Notes: generated from the sequence alone by a model not told the origin. Positions 1 through 7,365 are shown, counted from the stretch's first letter. The stretch: 24,317 nt of DNA from JBEKTY01 sp049515555 (GCA_049515555.1 JBEKTY010000123.1:1-24317), one strand, 5' to 3'. A program made the numbers and translations.

Positions 1-123
1 GCCAACGAACCAATCCATCCGTATGTCGTGGTAAGGGCGATGGCGGCAATCTATTGCCCGCACGACTTACCCGAGGAGATCCAGTCGGTCGAAGAGGCCG
101 AGGCATACGCCGCCGCTCTGTGA
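1..123 (+). CDS. 3' end of an unrecognised small protein (partial)
   Basis: The window opens inside an ORF in frame 1 that runs for 40 residues and stops at TGA 121-123. The visible part reads ANEPIHPYVVVRAMAAIYCP and then an acidic tail rich in Glu and Ala. The start lies outside the window. I do not recognise the family. The composition looks like a genuine small soluble protein. Support is limited to an open frame with sensible composition. Confidence 0.45.
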   Translation, partial: ANEPIHPYVVVRAMAAIYCPHDLPEEIQSVEEAEAYAAAL

Positions 124-339
124 AGAAAGTGGCATGTCAAGTGCTGCCTCGTCCTGTCTCGCAGAATCAGCGTTTGGTTTGCAGAGGACGGCAGAATCTA
201 CGATGTGACCGAGGCCGTCCCCGGTCAGTCGAACACCCCGGTTACGTACATCGGCGGGAAGACTTGCCTGATGAAGCCAGTCGAGCATGGGATTGCCATC
301 CAGCAGGTCCACTGGCCGAAGAAGGGGGAGGTGAAGTGA
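124..339 (+). pseudogene. Small ORF of unknown function with no usable start codon
   Basis: Directly after the stop at 121-123, the same frame stays open to TGA 337-339 and encodes protein-like sequence (RISVWFAEDGRIYDVTEAVP, later GGKTCLMKPVEHG). No ATG, GTG or TTG occurs in frame before about position 200. The codon where a start would be expected, just before the Trp-His-Val stretch, is AAG at 127-129. Either the start was lost by a point mutation, or this is the 3' part of the preceding ORF interrupted by a stop. I do not recognise the family. Confidence 0.35.
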
Positions 340-831
340 AAAGGTGGCCCTCGGCGGCGATGTAGGCAACCGGCGTTTGGGCAAGCTTGTACTGTCCGAG
401 AAAGGGCCGCTCGATGTCGCACAGCCCAGAGCATGGCGAGGGGGAGTGGCCAGGACTGGGGCGGAAGCGTTCTTGTCTTTTCACGCTCCCACACTATCAC
501 TTGCCTCTCGTTCACTTTCCCTGCGCAATTCTGATGGCTCTGCTGGGGCATTCTCCGGCATCGAGCCAGGCGAGCCGTCATTTACATGACGGCTCGCCCT
601 CTCAAAGCTTCCAACCCGAAGATTTTCCACTGTCGAAAGTCCCGGCCACCGTCTTTTCTTCGGCCGGCTTGGCGCTGGCAGTGGCCGTTCACACAGTGTA
701 CCATAACCACAGAGTTGGGCAAAAGCGGATGGGTCGCCTCCCCGATTAGGTGATCGAAGGACTGGTCATGGTCTTGGGTGGCATCAGGTGAGCCGCATTC
801 CCAACTACGAAATCCTGGGAGGGACCGAGAA
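340..831. other. Gene-free stretch with a palindromic repeat
   Basis: I see no convincing coding region here. The notable content is a perfect 12-bp stem with a TTAC loop at 570-597, which lies inside a 49-nt element repeated at 2976-3024. Confidence 0.5.
555..603. repeat. Dispersed palindromic element, copy 1
   Basis: This 49-nt segment matches 2976-3024 at about 45 of 49 positions. It contains GCCGTCATTTACATGACGGC. In this copy the stem extends to 12 perfect base pairs (570-581 with 586-597). The position between genes suggests a REP-like element, possibly acting as a terminator. Confidence 0.7.
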
Positions 832-942
832 GTGATCTGCCCCTACAATGACGCCGACTTCGACACCATCTACTCGATCATCAACGAGGCGGCCCAAGCC
901 TACGGTGGCGTCATTCCCGCCGACCGCTGGCATGAGCCGTAA
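832..942 (+). pseudogene. N-terminal stub of a GNAT acetyltransferase
   Basis: From GTG 832 the frame encodes 36 residues (VICPYNDADFDTIYSIINEA, then AQAYGGVIPADRWHEP) and stops at TAA 940-942. From memory, this matches the first helix and substrate region of GNAT-family N-acetyltransferases, which are normally about 150-170 aa. The acetyl-CoA-binding motif A and the rest of the fold are missing. The sequence after the stop leads straight into the Shine-Dalgarno of the methyltransferase at 953, so a deletion probably joined the two. A short functional peptide is very unlikely. Confidence 0.6.
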
Positions 943-952
943 AGGAGGAAGT

Positions 953-1522
953 GTGGCCGCTCATGTTTGTCCCTGGTGGTCGGCTTGGTTCACCATCGAC
1001 AATCCGTTGCGCCGCTTGGTTCACGATCCCCAGAAGATTGTCGGGCCATACGTCAGGCTCGGCATGACGGTCCTGGACGTGGGCTGCGGCGTAGGCTGGT
1101 TCTCGATTCCTATGGCCCGGATGGTGGGCAACCAGGGCCAAGTGATCGCCGTCGATCTCCAGCAGCAGATGCTCGGCATGTTGCGGCGGCGAGCAGAAAA
1201 GATGGGCGTGGCCGGCCGCATCCAAACCATCAAGTGCGAACCGGATCGCCTGGGCGTCGATACCCAGGCTGACTTCGCCCTGGCCTTTGCCATGGTTCAC
1301 GAAGTCCCGGATCAACGCCGCCTGCTGGGCGAGATCCATGCCTGCCTCAAGCCCGCTGGGAAACTGCTCGTTGCTGAACCTCCACTTCATGTTACCAGCA
1401 AGACGTTCGCCAAAGAGGTGGCCGCCGCCGAACAAGTGGGGTTCCGAGTGGCTGAGGAGCCTCGGGTTCGATGGTGCAGGGCGGTGGTGTTTGGAACAGC
1501 ACAGGCAAGTGGTGTCGAATGA
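953..1522 (+). CDS. Class I SAM-dependent methyltransferase
   Basis: A 189-aa Rossmann-fold methyltransferase of the UbiE/Methyltransf_11 type. SAM-binding motif I is VLDVGCGVGWFS at about residues 40-51, followed by the acidic motif II in VIAVDLQQQML. A later VAEP-type strand follows the LKPAGKLL turn typical of the family. I chose GTG 953 because AAGGAGG at 942-948 sits five bases upstream; the upstream in-frame ATGs lie inside the GNAT stub. The N-terminal pattern (HVCPWW, DNPLRRLVHDP) is shared by a small methyltransferase subfamily I recall from several bacterial phyla, whose substrate is unknown to me. It converges with the HTH gene at 1534, leaving 11 bases between the stops. Confidence 0.85.
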   Translation: MAAHVCPWWSAWFTIDNPLRRLVHDPQKIVGPYVRLGMTVLDVGCGVGWFSIPMARMVGNQGQVIAVDLQQQMLGMLRRRAEKMGVAGRIQTIKCEPDRLGVDTQADFALAFAMVHEVPDQRRLLGEIHACLKPAGKLLVAEPPLHVTSKTFAKEVAAAEQVGFRVAEEPRVRWCRAVVFGTAQASGVE

Positions 1523-1533
1523 GAACACAGTCC

Positions 1534-1911
1534 CTAATCGCTCTGTGGTGGGCAGCCCTCTGCGATCCATGCCTTCAATTCGTCGAAGCTCCACCGAACG
1601 GACCTCCCGATGCGTACTGGTTGAGGAATGCGTTTGTTGGCCTGCATCGTAGCAATTGTTCTCGATGAAACCCCGAGCAAACGTGCGGTTTCTCGGCTAT
1701 TCAGAAGTAGCCCCCGATCTGTTGGTGGCTGCTGACCGGCGAAGATTGCATTCTGACATGCTTTGATTCGGGCGGCATGCTTTTCTTCAGGGGAAGGTGC
1801 TTGTGGCTGCCTGGGTTGGATTCGGTTGAGTGCTTGAGCGAGCAAGTCAACCAGGAGGTGAACTGCGTTCTCGTCCAGGGTAACGCCAAGTTGCAGTTGG
1901 CGTGCGTTCAT
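1534..1911 (-). CDS. AlpA/excisionase-like helix-turn-helix protein
   Basis: A 125-aa protein whose C-terminal half (residues about 70-118) is a MerR-type winged helix of the HTH_17/AlpA class: LNSRETARLLGVSSRTIATM followed by the wing RIGRSVRWSFDELKAWI. The N-terminal half is a Pro/Gln-rich helix region of unknown role. ATG 1911 was chosen because a GGAG-type Shine-Dalgarno precedes it on the minus strand; longer upstream starts give an implausible Arg-rich leader. Proteins like this act as excisionases or small transcription regulators of integrated elements. No integrase lies next to it, so its partner is unknown. Confidence 0.75.
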   Translation of the reverse strand: MNARQLQLGVTLDENAVHLLVDLLAQALNRIQPRQPQAPSPEEKHAARIKACQNAIFAGQQPPTDRGLLLNSRETARLLGVSSRTIATMQANKRIPQPVRIGRSVRWSFDELKAWIAEGCPPQSD

Positions 1912-2003
1912 GGAGGTTCTCCTTGTTTCGGACCTGCGGTTGCGGATCGCCATGAGTAATAATGGAAAAGAACCCGGCAATCTTCTCCCAAGCGACAACC
2001 GCC

Positions 2004-2489
2004 TTACAACACAATTTCCAGGAACACCGCACCCAGCAAGGGATTGTGTCGATACGGCGGGATCTCCGTGAACCCAAGAGATTGGTACAGCCGTGCGGCT
2101 TCCTTCAATGAAGTCAGGCTGTCCAGTCGCATTCTAACGAAGCCGATGGTTCGAGCCTCCCCGATTATGCCTTCAGCCAACCTCCGCCCCAATCCATTGT
2201 GCCGGTGTGCAGGCTGCACATAGAGCCGTTTCATTTCGCAGACGCCCTGCTCCAGCTTCCTCAAAGCCACGCAGCCAACGGCCCGACCATCTACGACTGC
2301 CAGAAGGAGTCGGCCTTCAGGCGGGGCATACTCACCAGGAAGCCCGTCAAGCTCGTGCTGAAATCCTTGGAAGCAGAGATCGACGCCAAGCCAGTCGGCG
2401 TACTCCAAGAACAAGTGCCGGGCGGCAAGAAGCTGCTCTTCAGATTGGACGTGGACAAGTTTCATCGGGCCTGGAGCGAATCCTTCCAT
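2004..2489 (-). CDS. GNAT family N-acetyltransferase
   Basis: A 161-aa protein with the GNAT fold. Strand beta4 and motif A read MKRLYVQPAHRHNGLGRRLA, carrying the R/Q-x-x-G-x-G/A acetyl-CoA phosphate loop as HRHNGLGRR. This is followed by motif B, with LYQSLGF-TEIPPY near the C terminus. Its ATG at 2489 overlaps the TGA of the upstream thioesterase gene (TGATG), so the two are probably translationally coupled. The acceptor substrate cannot be told from sequence. A TTG three bases upstream is an alternative start. Confidence 0.85.
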   Translation of the reverse strand: MEGFAPGPMKLVHVQSEEQLLAARHLFLEYADWLGVDLCFQGFQHELDGLPGEYAPPEGRLLLAVVDGRAVGCVALRKLEQGVCEMKRLYVQPAHRHNGLGRRLAEGIIGEARTIGFVRMRLDSLTSLKEAARLYQSLGFTEIPPYRHNPLLGAVFLEIVL

Positions 2490-2902
2490 CAACTGCCCCG
2501 GATCGACACCGGACGGCGGTCCCCATCCTTCAAGTCAACTGCCACGTAGGTCACTTCGGCTTCGGTAAGTTGCACGGCCTCGCCGTGCCGATCTGCCTCG
2601 ACCGCTACGTGCATGGTGATCGACGTTCGGCCCACCCGGATGACGTTGGTCCAGAAGCTCACGATGTCACCGACAAAGATGGGCCGATGGAACTCGACAC
2701 TCTTCATGGCGACCGAGACAATCGGCTGATCCGGCCAACCTGCGCGGCGAATTTCGTGTTGCGCCCCAACAGCGCCCGCTTGGTCGATGTGGCTCAAAAT
2801 GACGCCGCCGAAGATCGTCCCATACGGGTTCGTGTCTCGGGGCATCATGACGACCTTGACGGCAAGGTAGCGTTCATCCGGTGGCATGGGAACATCCTTC
2901 AT
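2489..2902 (-). CDS. Hotdog-fold acyl-CoA thioesterase
   Basis: A 137-aa protein of the YciA/acyl-CoA hydrolase type. The signature NPYGTIFGGVILSHIDQAG at residues 25-43 contains the GG turn and the Asp (D40) on the central hotdog helix that the family uses for catalysis. The later VEFHRPIFVGD stretch is the conserved second half of the fold. It would hydrolyse acyl-CoA thioesters in the cytoplasm, and chain-length preference is unknown. The gene is first in a two-gene minus-strand unit with the GNAT gene. ATG 2902 is used; an in-frame ATG at 2887 is possible. Confidence 0.87.
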   Translation of the reverse strand: MKDVPMPPDERYLAVKVVMMPRDTNPYGTIFGGVILSHIDQAGAVGAQHEIRRAGWPDQPIVSVAMKSVEFHRPIFVGDIVSFWTNVIRVGRTSITMHVAVEADRHGEAVQLTEAEVTYVAVDLKDGDRRPVSIRGS

Positions 2903-2975
2903 TAGTGGATCTCAAAGCCTGGCCCGCCGTGACCCTGCATAATACCACATCCCGTATTGGAATCCGATAGCCTTC

Positions 2976-3024
2976 CCGGCATCGGGCCAGGCTCGCCGTC
3001 ATTTACATGACGGCTCGCACTCTC
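2976..3024. repeat. Dispersed palindromic element, copy 2
   Basis: Counterpart of 555-603, with about four mismatches. The core 8-bp stem (2995-3002 with 3007-3014, loop TTAC) is kept, but the outer stem is broken by GA-to-TC changes. It lies upstream of two divergent genes (2902 minus, 3118 plus), so it is not a simple terminator of either. Confidence 0.7.
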
Positions 3025-3117
3025 GACACTCCCTAATCCATCGCTTGGCGCCCTGAAAAGCCCCTGGAGCAACCGATTCTGTCGCTCCCTCGCTCTATTA
3101 TGGTGGAGGAGCCTCCC

Positions 3118-3381
3118 ATGCAAATGCCGTTCGGTCGCTACAAAAGCAAAGAAATCTCGGCCATTCCGCCGGACTACCTGAAATGGATCTGTGACAACCT
3201 GACGATCAGCGGCGACCTGGCCAACGAAATCTACGAAGTTCTCGGCACGGGGCCAGACCCCGAACACATCCAGCGGTGCCGAGCAGCACTTGCGGAAATG
3301 GCGAGCGACATTACCGACAAGCAGGTCATGCAGCTCTACGGGTATGCGGAATGGATACTGAGCCCAGATCGGGAAGACTGA
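3118..3381 (+). CDS. DUF3820-like small protein
   Basis: An 87-aa protein beginning MQMPFGRYKSKEISAIPPDY followed by LKWICDNL. This is the DUF3820 pattern (M-P-F/W-G-K/R-Y/H-K/R-G-x-x-x-x-x-I/L-P-x-x-Y-L-x-W), a family of unknown role often near phage or plasmid replication genes. The C-terminal half, with GYAEWIL near the end, is unassigned. ATG 3118 follows GGAGGAG with good spacing; ATG 3100 lies upstream of that Shine-Dalgarno and is less likely. A related, frameshifted gene is found at 5350-5743. Confidence 0.75.
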   Translation: MQMPFGRYKSKEISAIPPDYLKWICDNLTISGDLANEIYEVLGTGPDPEHIQRCRAALAEMASDITDKQVMQLYGYAEWILSPDRED

Positions 3382-3553
3382 AGACAGGGAGGTTACGGCG
3401 GTGCAGATGGACCACGATCCTCGCCGGGCGTCTGCTCGCAGCGTAAAGATGCTCCCGCTCCCGGCCGCCGGAACATTGCCCCGGCCCACAAATGCGACAG
3501 TTCCCTACGCCGATCCTGTGCAGGTTGAACGCCTGCCGGGAGTTGCTGGCACA

Positions 3554-3593
3554 GGCGACGATCCACGAGCCGTGAGGCGAGTGGATCGGAGCG
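3554..3593. repeat. 40-nt direct repeat, copy A
   Basis: Identical to 3745-3784 except for one base (C/T at the twelfth position). It contains the inverted pair CGATCCAC...GTGGATCG, so each copy can fold. The flanks immediately upstream are also similar, which suggests a larger, older duplication. Confidence 0.8.
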
Positions 3594-3744
3594 AAACCAT
3601 GCTTCGGGCCAAGTGTGCCAGGACTGGCACAGAATAATCCTTGTCTTCAAGCCGGACCAGCACTTGATTCTCCTTCGCTTTTTTCTTCGCAGTCCGAGCG
3701 TCTCTGGCGGGCAGTTTCCGCAGACTGGAGTAATTGCCAACACG

Positions 3745-3784
3745 GGCGACGATCCATGAGCCGTGAGGCGAGTGGATCGGAGCG
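3745..3784. repeat. 40-nt direct repeat, copy B
   Basis: Second copy, 151 bases after the end of copy A. The C-to-T change at its twelfth base weakens the internal stem by one pair. Confidence 0.8.
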
Positions 3785-3847
3785 GGCCCAGCACCCGACC
3801 GACGCCCAGGCATGCCCCACCGGTAAATGCCCGCCGACTGCCAGGGA

Positions 3848-3893
3848 ATAGGCGCAAAGCAGCAGTTGCCGGGCAACACCAGCTTGCGCCTAT
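3848..3893. repeat. Nested inverted repeat
   Basis: The outer arms ATAGGCGCAA (3848-3857) and TTGCGCCTAT (3884-3893) are perfect complements and enclose a second palindrome, GTTGCC/GGCAAC (3865-3877). The result is a two-level hairpin of 46 bases just beyond the 3' end of the minus-strand gene 3941-5209, so it could terminate that transcript. Confidence 0.6.
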
Positions 3894-3940
3894 GCGTCCA
3901 GCCTGTGTCATCCTAGCGGTCCCGGCGCCGACGCCGCTTC

Positions 3941-5209
3941 CTATCGCTGGAACGGGATCGACATATCCAGGCACAGTGAAGCGGTCTCTCGCTCATCGGC
4001 GTAATGTTGCTGCCACATTCGCCTATATTCCAACTGCTCTTCAGTCAATTGCTTCTTTGGTCCTTGCACCAGTGGCTTACGCTTAGCGATGCCTAGCTGC
4101 TCCTTGAGTTCTGCTATGATGAAGCCACTTGGATTAGCCACCCTCTTTTCTGCGAGGTAGTTCGGTGAGTAATCCAGGATCAAGCAGTGCCCTTCCGGGA
4201 ACTCCAGTCTGTGCATCTTTTCCTTCCAGAGCGCAAGTATCCTCGGAATGGCACGAACGTCACAGCCGAGTCTCTGCAAATGCTTTGCGTAAGCAGGGTC
4301 GTAGTCCTTCTCCGTAGGACGCCGAGTTCCCACTGGCATACCCTGCGCAGCGTCTTCTGCAAGTTCGCCCAGAAAAGCACTCTTCTTCTGTGCTACTTTA
4401 ATGGTACCAGTAATACCCTTAATACTTGGGTCGGAATCTGCGACATCTCGTGAGCAATCTGCGACATCTCGTGAAGAATCTGCGACATCTTGATGAGACA
4501 TCTGCGACATCTTTGTTGCAGGACATTCTTCCTTGGGGAAGACTTCTGCGACATCTTGGGCTGCTGACGACGAGGCACAATTATTAACGGGTGGCTTTTT
4601 GCCCTTAACTGCCTTAATACTTGGGTCGGAATCTGCGATATCGATGGTGAAGTAACCGTCAGGCAGTTGTGCCAGTGTAATCGTCCCCAGCGTTATTAAC
4701 GCACTCATAGCGTTCCTCACGGTGCCCTTCCACAAGCCAAGCATCTCCGACAACCCTCTGTAGCTTTGCTTTCCCTTCAACGTCGCAGCCTTTGCCAGCA
4801 GCACGGATTGAATGGCGGACATGCCGGGCGTGAAGGCCACCACGGTATAGGCGATTTGATTCAGCCAGCCTTCCCCCTTCTTTGATGCCCAGTACCTCGC
4901 ATCGTCGGCAGGCTCAATCAGATCAATTCGTGTGATTCTCCTCTTGCCCTTTTGTATCGTGCAGAGATTATCCTTGACCAGGGTGTGGATGGCAAGGCGA
5001 ATCGTGTTGTCGGATAGGCCCGTTAGCGCTACGATCCTTTGGGCTGTCAGGACTTGCCTACGCCTTGCAGAATCCATGAGCACAGCCCATACCAAGCGAA
5101 CATGGAAGCGGTAAGGGCACTCGAACCAGTGCGGAAAGAAAATCGTAGAACTGTCTGATTGCGGCGCAGGAAAAAGTTGTTCGCTGCCGACTCTATTATT
5201 GTAGGACAT
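3941..5209 (-). CDS. Two-winged-helix DNA-binding protein, possible replication initiator
   Basis: A 422-aa protein. Residues about 35-95 look like a winged helix (QRIVALTGLSDNTIRLAIHT, then LVKDNLCTIQKGKRRI). A second such unit is at about 130-190 (YRGLSEMLGLWKGTVRNAMS). Two tandem winged helices are typical of plasmid RepA/Rep_3-type initiators, but the family is not certain and a transcription regulator is equally possible. The linker (about 193-275) contains 7-aa repeats DVADSSR/DVADCSR/DVAD and two copies of ADSDPSIK. The C-terminal 130 residues are unassigned. AAGGAGG precedes ATG 5209. Confidence 0.6.
   Translation of the reverse strand: MSYNNRVGSEQLFPAPQSDSSTIFFPHWFECPYRFHVRLVWAVLMDSARRRQVLTAQRIVALTGLSDNTIRLAIHTLVKDNLCTIQKGKRRITRIDLIEPADDARYWASKKGEGWLNQIAYTVVAFTPGMSAIQSVLLAKAATLKGKQSYRGLSEMLGLWKGTVRNAMSALITLGTITLAQLPDGYFTIDIADSDPSIKAVKGKKPPVNNCASSSAAQDVAEVFPKEECPATKMSQMSHQDVADSSRDVADCSRDVADSDPSIKGITGTIKVAQKKSAFLGELAEDAAQGMPVGTRRPTEKDYDPAYAKHLQRLGCDVRAIPRILALWKEKMHRLEFPEGHCLILDYSPNYLAEKRVANPSGFIIAELKEQLGIAKRKPLVQGPKKQLTEEQLEYRRMWQQHYADERETASLCLDMSIPFQR
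4435..4518 (-). repeat. 21-bp tandem repeat inside the winged-helix gene
   Basis: About four 21-bp units, each containing CTGCGACATCT on the + strand, begin at 4435, 4456, 4477 and 4498. They encode the DVAD heptads of the linker. A further related unit lies near 4545. The length is a multiple of three, so copy number can change without breaking the frame. Confidence 0.75.
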
Positions 5210-5310
5210 TTATCCTCCTTCTGTTTTTGGGTTTGTCGTTCTACGACCAGGCGGCGGCACAGCAGCAACACACTACGGCCAGCGCCTTGTCGGAGTAAAT
5301 GAGCGTGGAG

Positions 5311-5345
5311 CAATTCGCCTTCCCGCAGTGCGGGAAGGCGAATTG
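5311..5345. terminator. Near-perfect palindrome, probable terminator
   Basis: CAATTCGCCTTCCCGCA at 5311-5327 is the exact complement of 5329-5345 around a single G. It lies just past the stop of the minus-strand DUF3820-like gene (5350), and also 100 bases upstream of the start at 5209. There is no T-run. Confidence 0.65.
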
Positions 5346-5349
5346 CGAT

Positions 5350-5743
5350 TCACGCCCACAGTGTTCGGTTCATCGCTCTCTCGGCTCCTTTCCTTGCTTT
5401 GTCTATGGCCTGTTGGAACTCGGCATCGTGGTAGCGCAGGGTCTCGGCAACGTACTGCGCCTCGACGAAGACCCTGGGGCGTGATGCTCCTGGCATCCGA
5501 GCCCACCAAGAGCCACGCCAGATACTCGTCCGGCAGGTCCTTGATGGGCGTCCCCCTGTGCTTTCCCCAGGGCATGGGCATCGTACCGTCGGCCCTTTCT
5601 CGCAGCACCAGCCATGCCTCGTCAATGATGTTGGTTTCGGGATCGGCGGCAAACCCCGTCTCGCCCTTGAGCATCCAGTTGAGGTAGGAAGACGGGATCG
5701 TACTCATCTCCTCCCCGGCATACTTGCCTTGCGTCATGTGCAT
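5350..5743 (-). pseudogene. DUF3820-like gene broken by a frameshift
   Basis: From ATG 5743 the protein reads MHMTQGKYAGEEMSTIPSSY, then a second DUF3820-like unit MPWGKHRGTPIKDLPDEYLA at about residues 57-76, and continues to DARSITP. The sensible continuation is in another frame: RVFVEAQYVAETLRYHDAEF and on to MNRTLWA, stopping at 5350-5352. The switch falls in the G/C run near 5473-5480. In the original frame the reading continues as a low-quality Arg-rich tail to 5273. A single-base indel explains this best; programmed frameshifting is possible but has no added support. The ATG lies 10 bases inside the upstream HTH gene, indicating a coupled pair. Confidence 0.65.
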
Positions 5744-5925
5744 GTTGGGGCGTCCTCCCTGTGTCGCTTGAATTCTTCAATATCGGACTGACGGTACAAC
5801 CGCCAGCCACGAGGCGTGATTATCGGTGGGACCAGTTTGCCGCTCTTGTGCCAGTTGAGAATAGTCTTCTCGCAGACATTGAGTAGGCGGGCCACGTCGG
5901 TCACGGTCAAAAGCATTTCATTCAT
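5734..5925 (-). CDS. Small MerR/AlpA-type helix-turn-helix protein
   Basis: A complete 63-aa winged-helix protein of the HTH_17 class: TVTDVARLLNVCEKTILNWH is the helix-turn-helix and GWRLYRQSDIEEFKRHR the wing and recognition tail. Such proteins serve as excisionases or as regulators of integrated elements. A GGAG-containing Shine-Dalgarno precedes ATG 5925. Its 3' end overlaps the start of the DUF3820-like gene by 10 bases. Confidence 0.8.
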   Translation of the reverse strand: MNEMLLTVTDVARLLNVCEKTILNWHKSGKLVPPIITPRGWRLYRQSDIEEFKRHREDAPTCT

Positions 5926-6273
5926 AGATGTCTCCTTCCCCCTATAAGAGTAGGGTGTCCGTACATCTATCGGCCGGAGATGAAAAAAATGTGAGCGAGC
6001 AGGACATTTTCTTGGACGCCATTTCCACTATTCCACGATTCCGGCGCAAAGCAGAGAAACGCACACCGAGGCACTATATGGGAGAAGGGGGCGCAGAGAA
6101 GAGAAGCAGGCACGCCCGCAAGTTTCCACCGTGGAAAGTGCTTGTGCAGCCCGCCGGTGTCAGGAGTTACAGGTCTCGCCCAACTCTCTCCCCGAGCCGG
6201 GGAGAGAGTTGGGCTTGACTATGGCAAAGCGTTGCTCAACGTCGTGGCAACGTCGAAGCGACGGAGGCGAATT
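5926..6273. other. Gene-free stretch between two minus-strand genes
   Basis: Apart from the hairpin at 6178-6214 I see nothing coding. The promoter of the 5925 gene should lie in the left part of this stretch, but I could not pick a convincing -35/-10 pair. Confidence 0.4.
6178..6214. terminator. 17-bp perfect hairpin, probable terminator of the DUF932-like gene
   Basis: GCCCAACTCTCTCCCCG (6178-6194) pairs exactly with 6198-6214 around the loop AGC. It is about 60 bases past the stop at 6274 on the minus strand. There is no U-tract, as for the other strong stems in this window. Confidence 0.65.
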
Positions 6274-6963
6274 CTACACCTCGGAAAGGACGAGGTCCGC
6301 TGCGGAGCCGCCGGTGCAAACGCCGGGGAAGTTCAGCGCCGGCACGCCCCCGCCCAGTTCCTCCAAGCGCCAGCGGACTTGGGGATCGTCTTGGTCTCGG
6401 GCGACCGAGGTCACGGCGTTCATCAGCCCGAAAACCGAATGGTCCCCGGCCTGAAAGAACGTCTGCACGATCTCTTCTTGTAGTCCGTGCGGGATCGTTC
6501 GCCGCAGGGACGAGAACAACAGCAGCCTGGAAACGTCGCCGCCAAGCTCCGTCACGGCGGCGTCCCTGAGCTTCTGGGCGGCGTGGACAAAGACCTCGGC
6601 CGCACAACAGGCACGCACCGCCTCACGCAACCGACCATCCACGGCCTCGATTGCATCGGTCGGGGCGGCGAAGCCCACACGCCGGATGTGTCGAGTCTCG
6701 ACCACCTGGGGCATGATCGCTCCGTTGCGGCAGACCTGACGAAAGAGGTACGGGCAGACCTCGATCCTCTGGCCGGCGGCCTTCACGGCAATGCCACCCT
6801 CGACCACGTCCTTGGGCCGCACCTCATCGGCCTGGGGAAGCAGCGCCCGGAGGAACAGGCGGCGACCATCGTGGAAGGTGTCCGAAACCGTCCCCCCGAG
6901 GAAGGCCAGTTCCTCGGTGACGGTAGCAACGATGTCCTGCGTAGCGGGAAGAAGCCGAGCCAT
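6274..6963 (-). CDS. DUF932-like protein
   Basis: A 229-aa protein. The stretch KDVVEGGIAVKAAGQRIEVC PYLFRQVCRNG (about residues 51-81) follows the pattern of DUF932 phage/plasmid-like proteins, in which a G-x-x-V-x-N/K-S strand pair is followed by xRQVCxNG. Full-length DUF932 proteins are usually longer (about 250-350 aa). The C-terminal third (DDPQVRWRLEELGGG) is unassigned. AAGGAGG precedes ATG 6963. No signal peptide or membrane segment is visible. DUF932 proteins are found in phages and plasmids and have no settled function. Confidence 0.6.
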   Translation of the reverse strand: MARLLPATQDIVATVTEELAFLGGTVSDTFHDGRRLFLRALLPQADEVRPKDVVEGGIAVKAAGQRIEVCPYLFRQVCRNGAIMPQVVETRHIRRVGFAAPTDAIEAVDGRLREAVRACCAAEVFVHAAQKLRDAAVTELGGDVSRLLLFSSLRRTIPHGLQEEIVQTFFQAGDHSVFGLMNAVTSVARDQDDPQVRWRLEELGGGVPALNFPGVCTGGSAADLVLSEV

Positions 6964-7353
6964 GAACGTCCTCCTTGTTTCTTGGCGGAAAAGGCGGGCA
7001 TGCCCCCGAGGCTACAAGCATCGAGCAGTTCCCGCCCGAAAGCCAGCATCTCCGATTGTGGCATCTATTATATCCCCAGCCACCCCGGCCGGCCAAGAAA
7101 TCGGGAGGCCGCCGAGAATGGCCGCCGGACCGCCAGTCCAGCTCCCCGGTAGGGAATATGCATGATGTCGTGGATCGTTGCAAGGACAGACCCGACAAGC
7201 AATGGCTTGTGCCGATGGACCTGCACAATTGACGGCAGTGGGCCCAGCCGTGGTCCCGCAAAACGCCGTGTATTCCCAGGACCAGTGCTGAATCGGCCGA
7301 GTTTCAGACGACAAACGGCATTTCTAGCGCCCGGCTCCACGTAAATCTTGCCG
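6964..7353. other. Gene-free stretch left of the motif array
   Basis: No convincing gene. An AT-rich island (CTATTATAT near 7066-7074) could be part of a promoter for the minus-strand gene at 6963. A 24-codon ORF near 7159-7232 is too short and weak to claim. Confidence 0.4.
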
Positions 7354-7365
7354 CCGACTGATGTC
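7354..7365 (+). repeat. Junction motif 1
   Basis: Exact 12-mer and leftmost copy of the family. No gene precedes it closely, and no gene lies between it and the copy at 7450. Confidence 0.95.

Larger units (their letters stand above)
3382..3940. other. Gene-free stretch with direct and inverted repeats
   Basis: No convincing coding frame. The stretch holds a 40-nt direct repeat pair (3554-3593 and 3745-3784), a small perfect hairpin (3614-3620 with 3625-3631) and a nested inverted repeat at 3848-3893. It may contain decayed mobile DNA. Confidence 0.5.

Noticed and set aside
911..1594. 227-codon minus-strand frame opposite the methyltransferase
   Set aside because: Low-quality composition, antisense to a clear methyltransferase with a good Shine-Dalgarno.
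2207..2905. 232-codon + strand frame opposite the GNAT and thioesterase genes
   Set aside because: Arg/His-rich antisense frame over two genes with recognisable domains.
4435..4518. Repeated GACATC as reverse copies of the junction motif
   Set aside because: The repeats read TGCGACATCT and lack the CAGTCGG half; they are coding repeats of the DVAD heptads.
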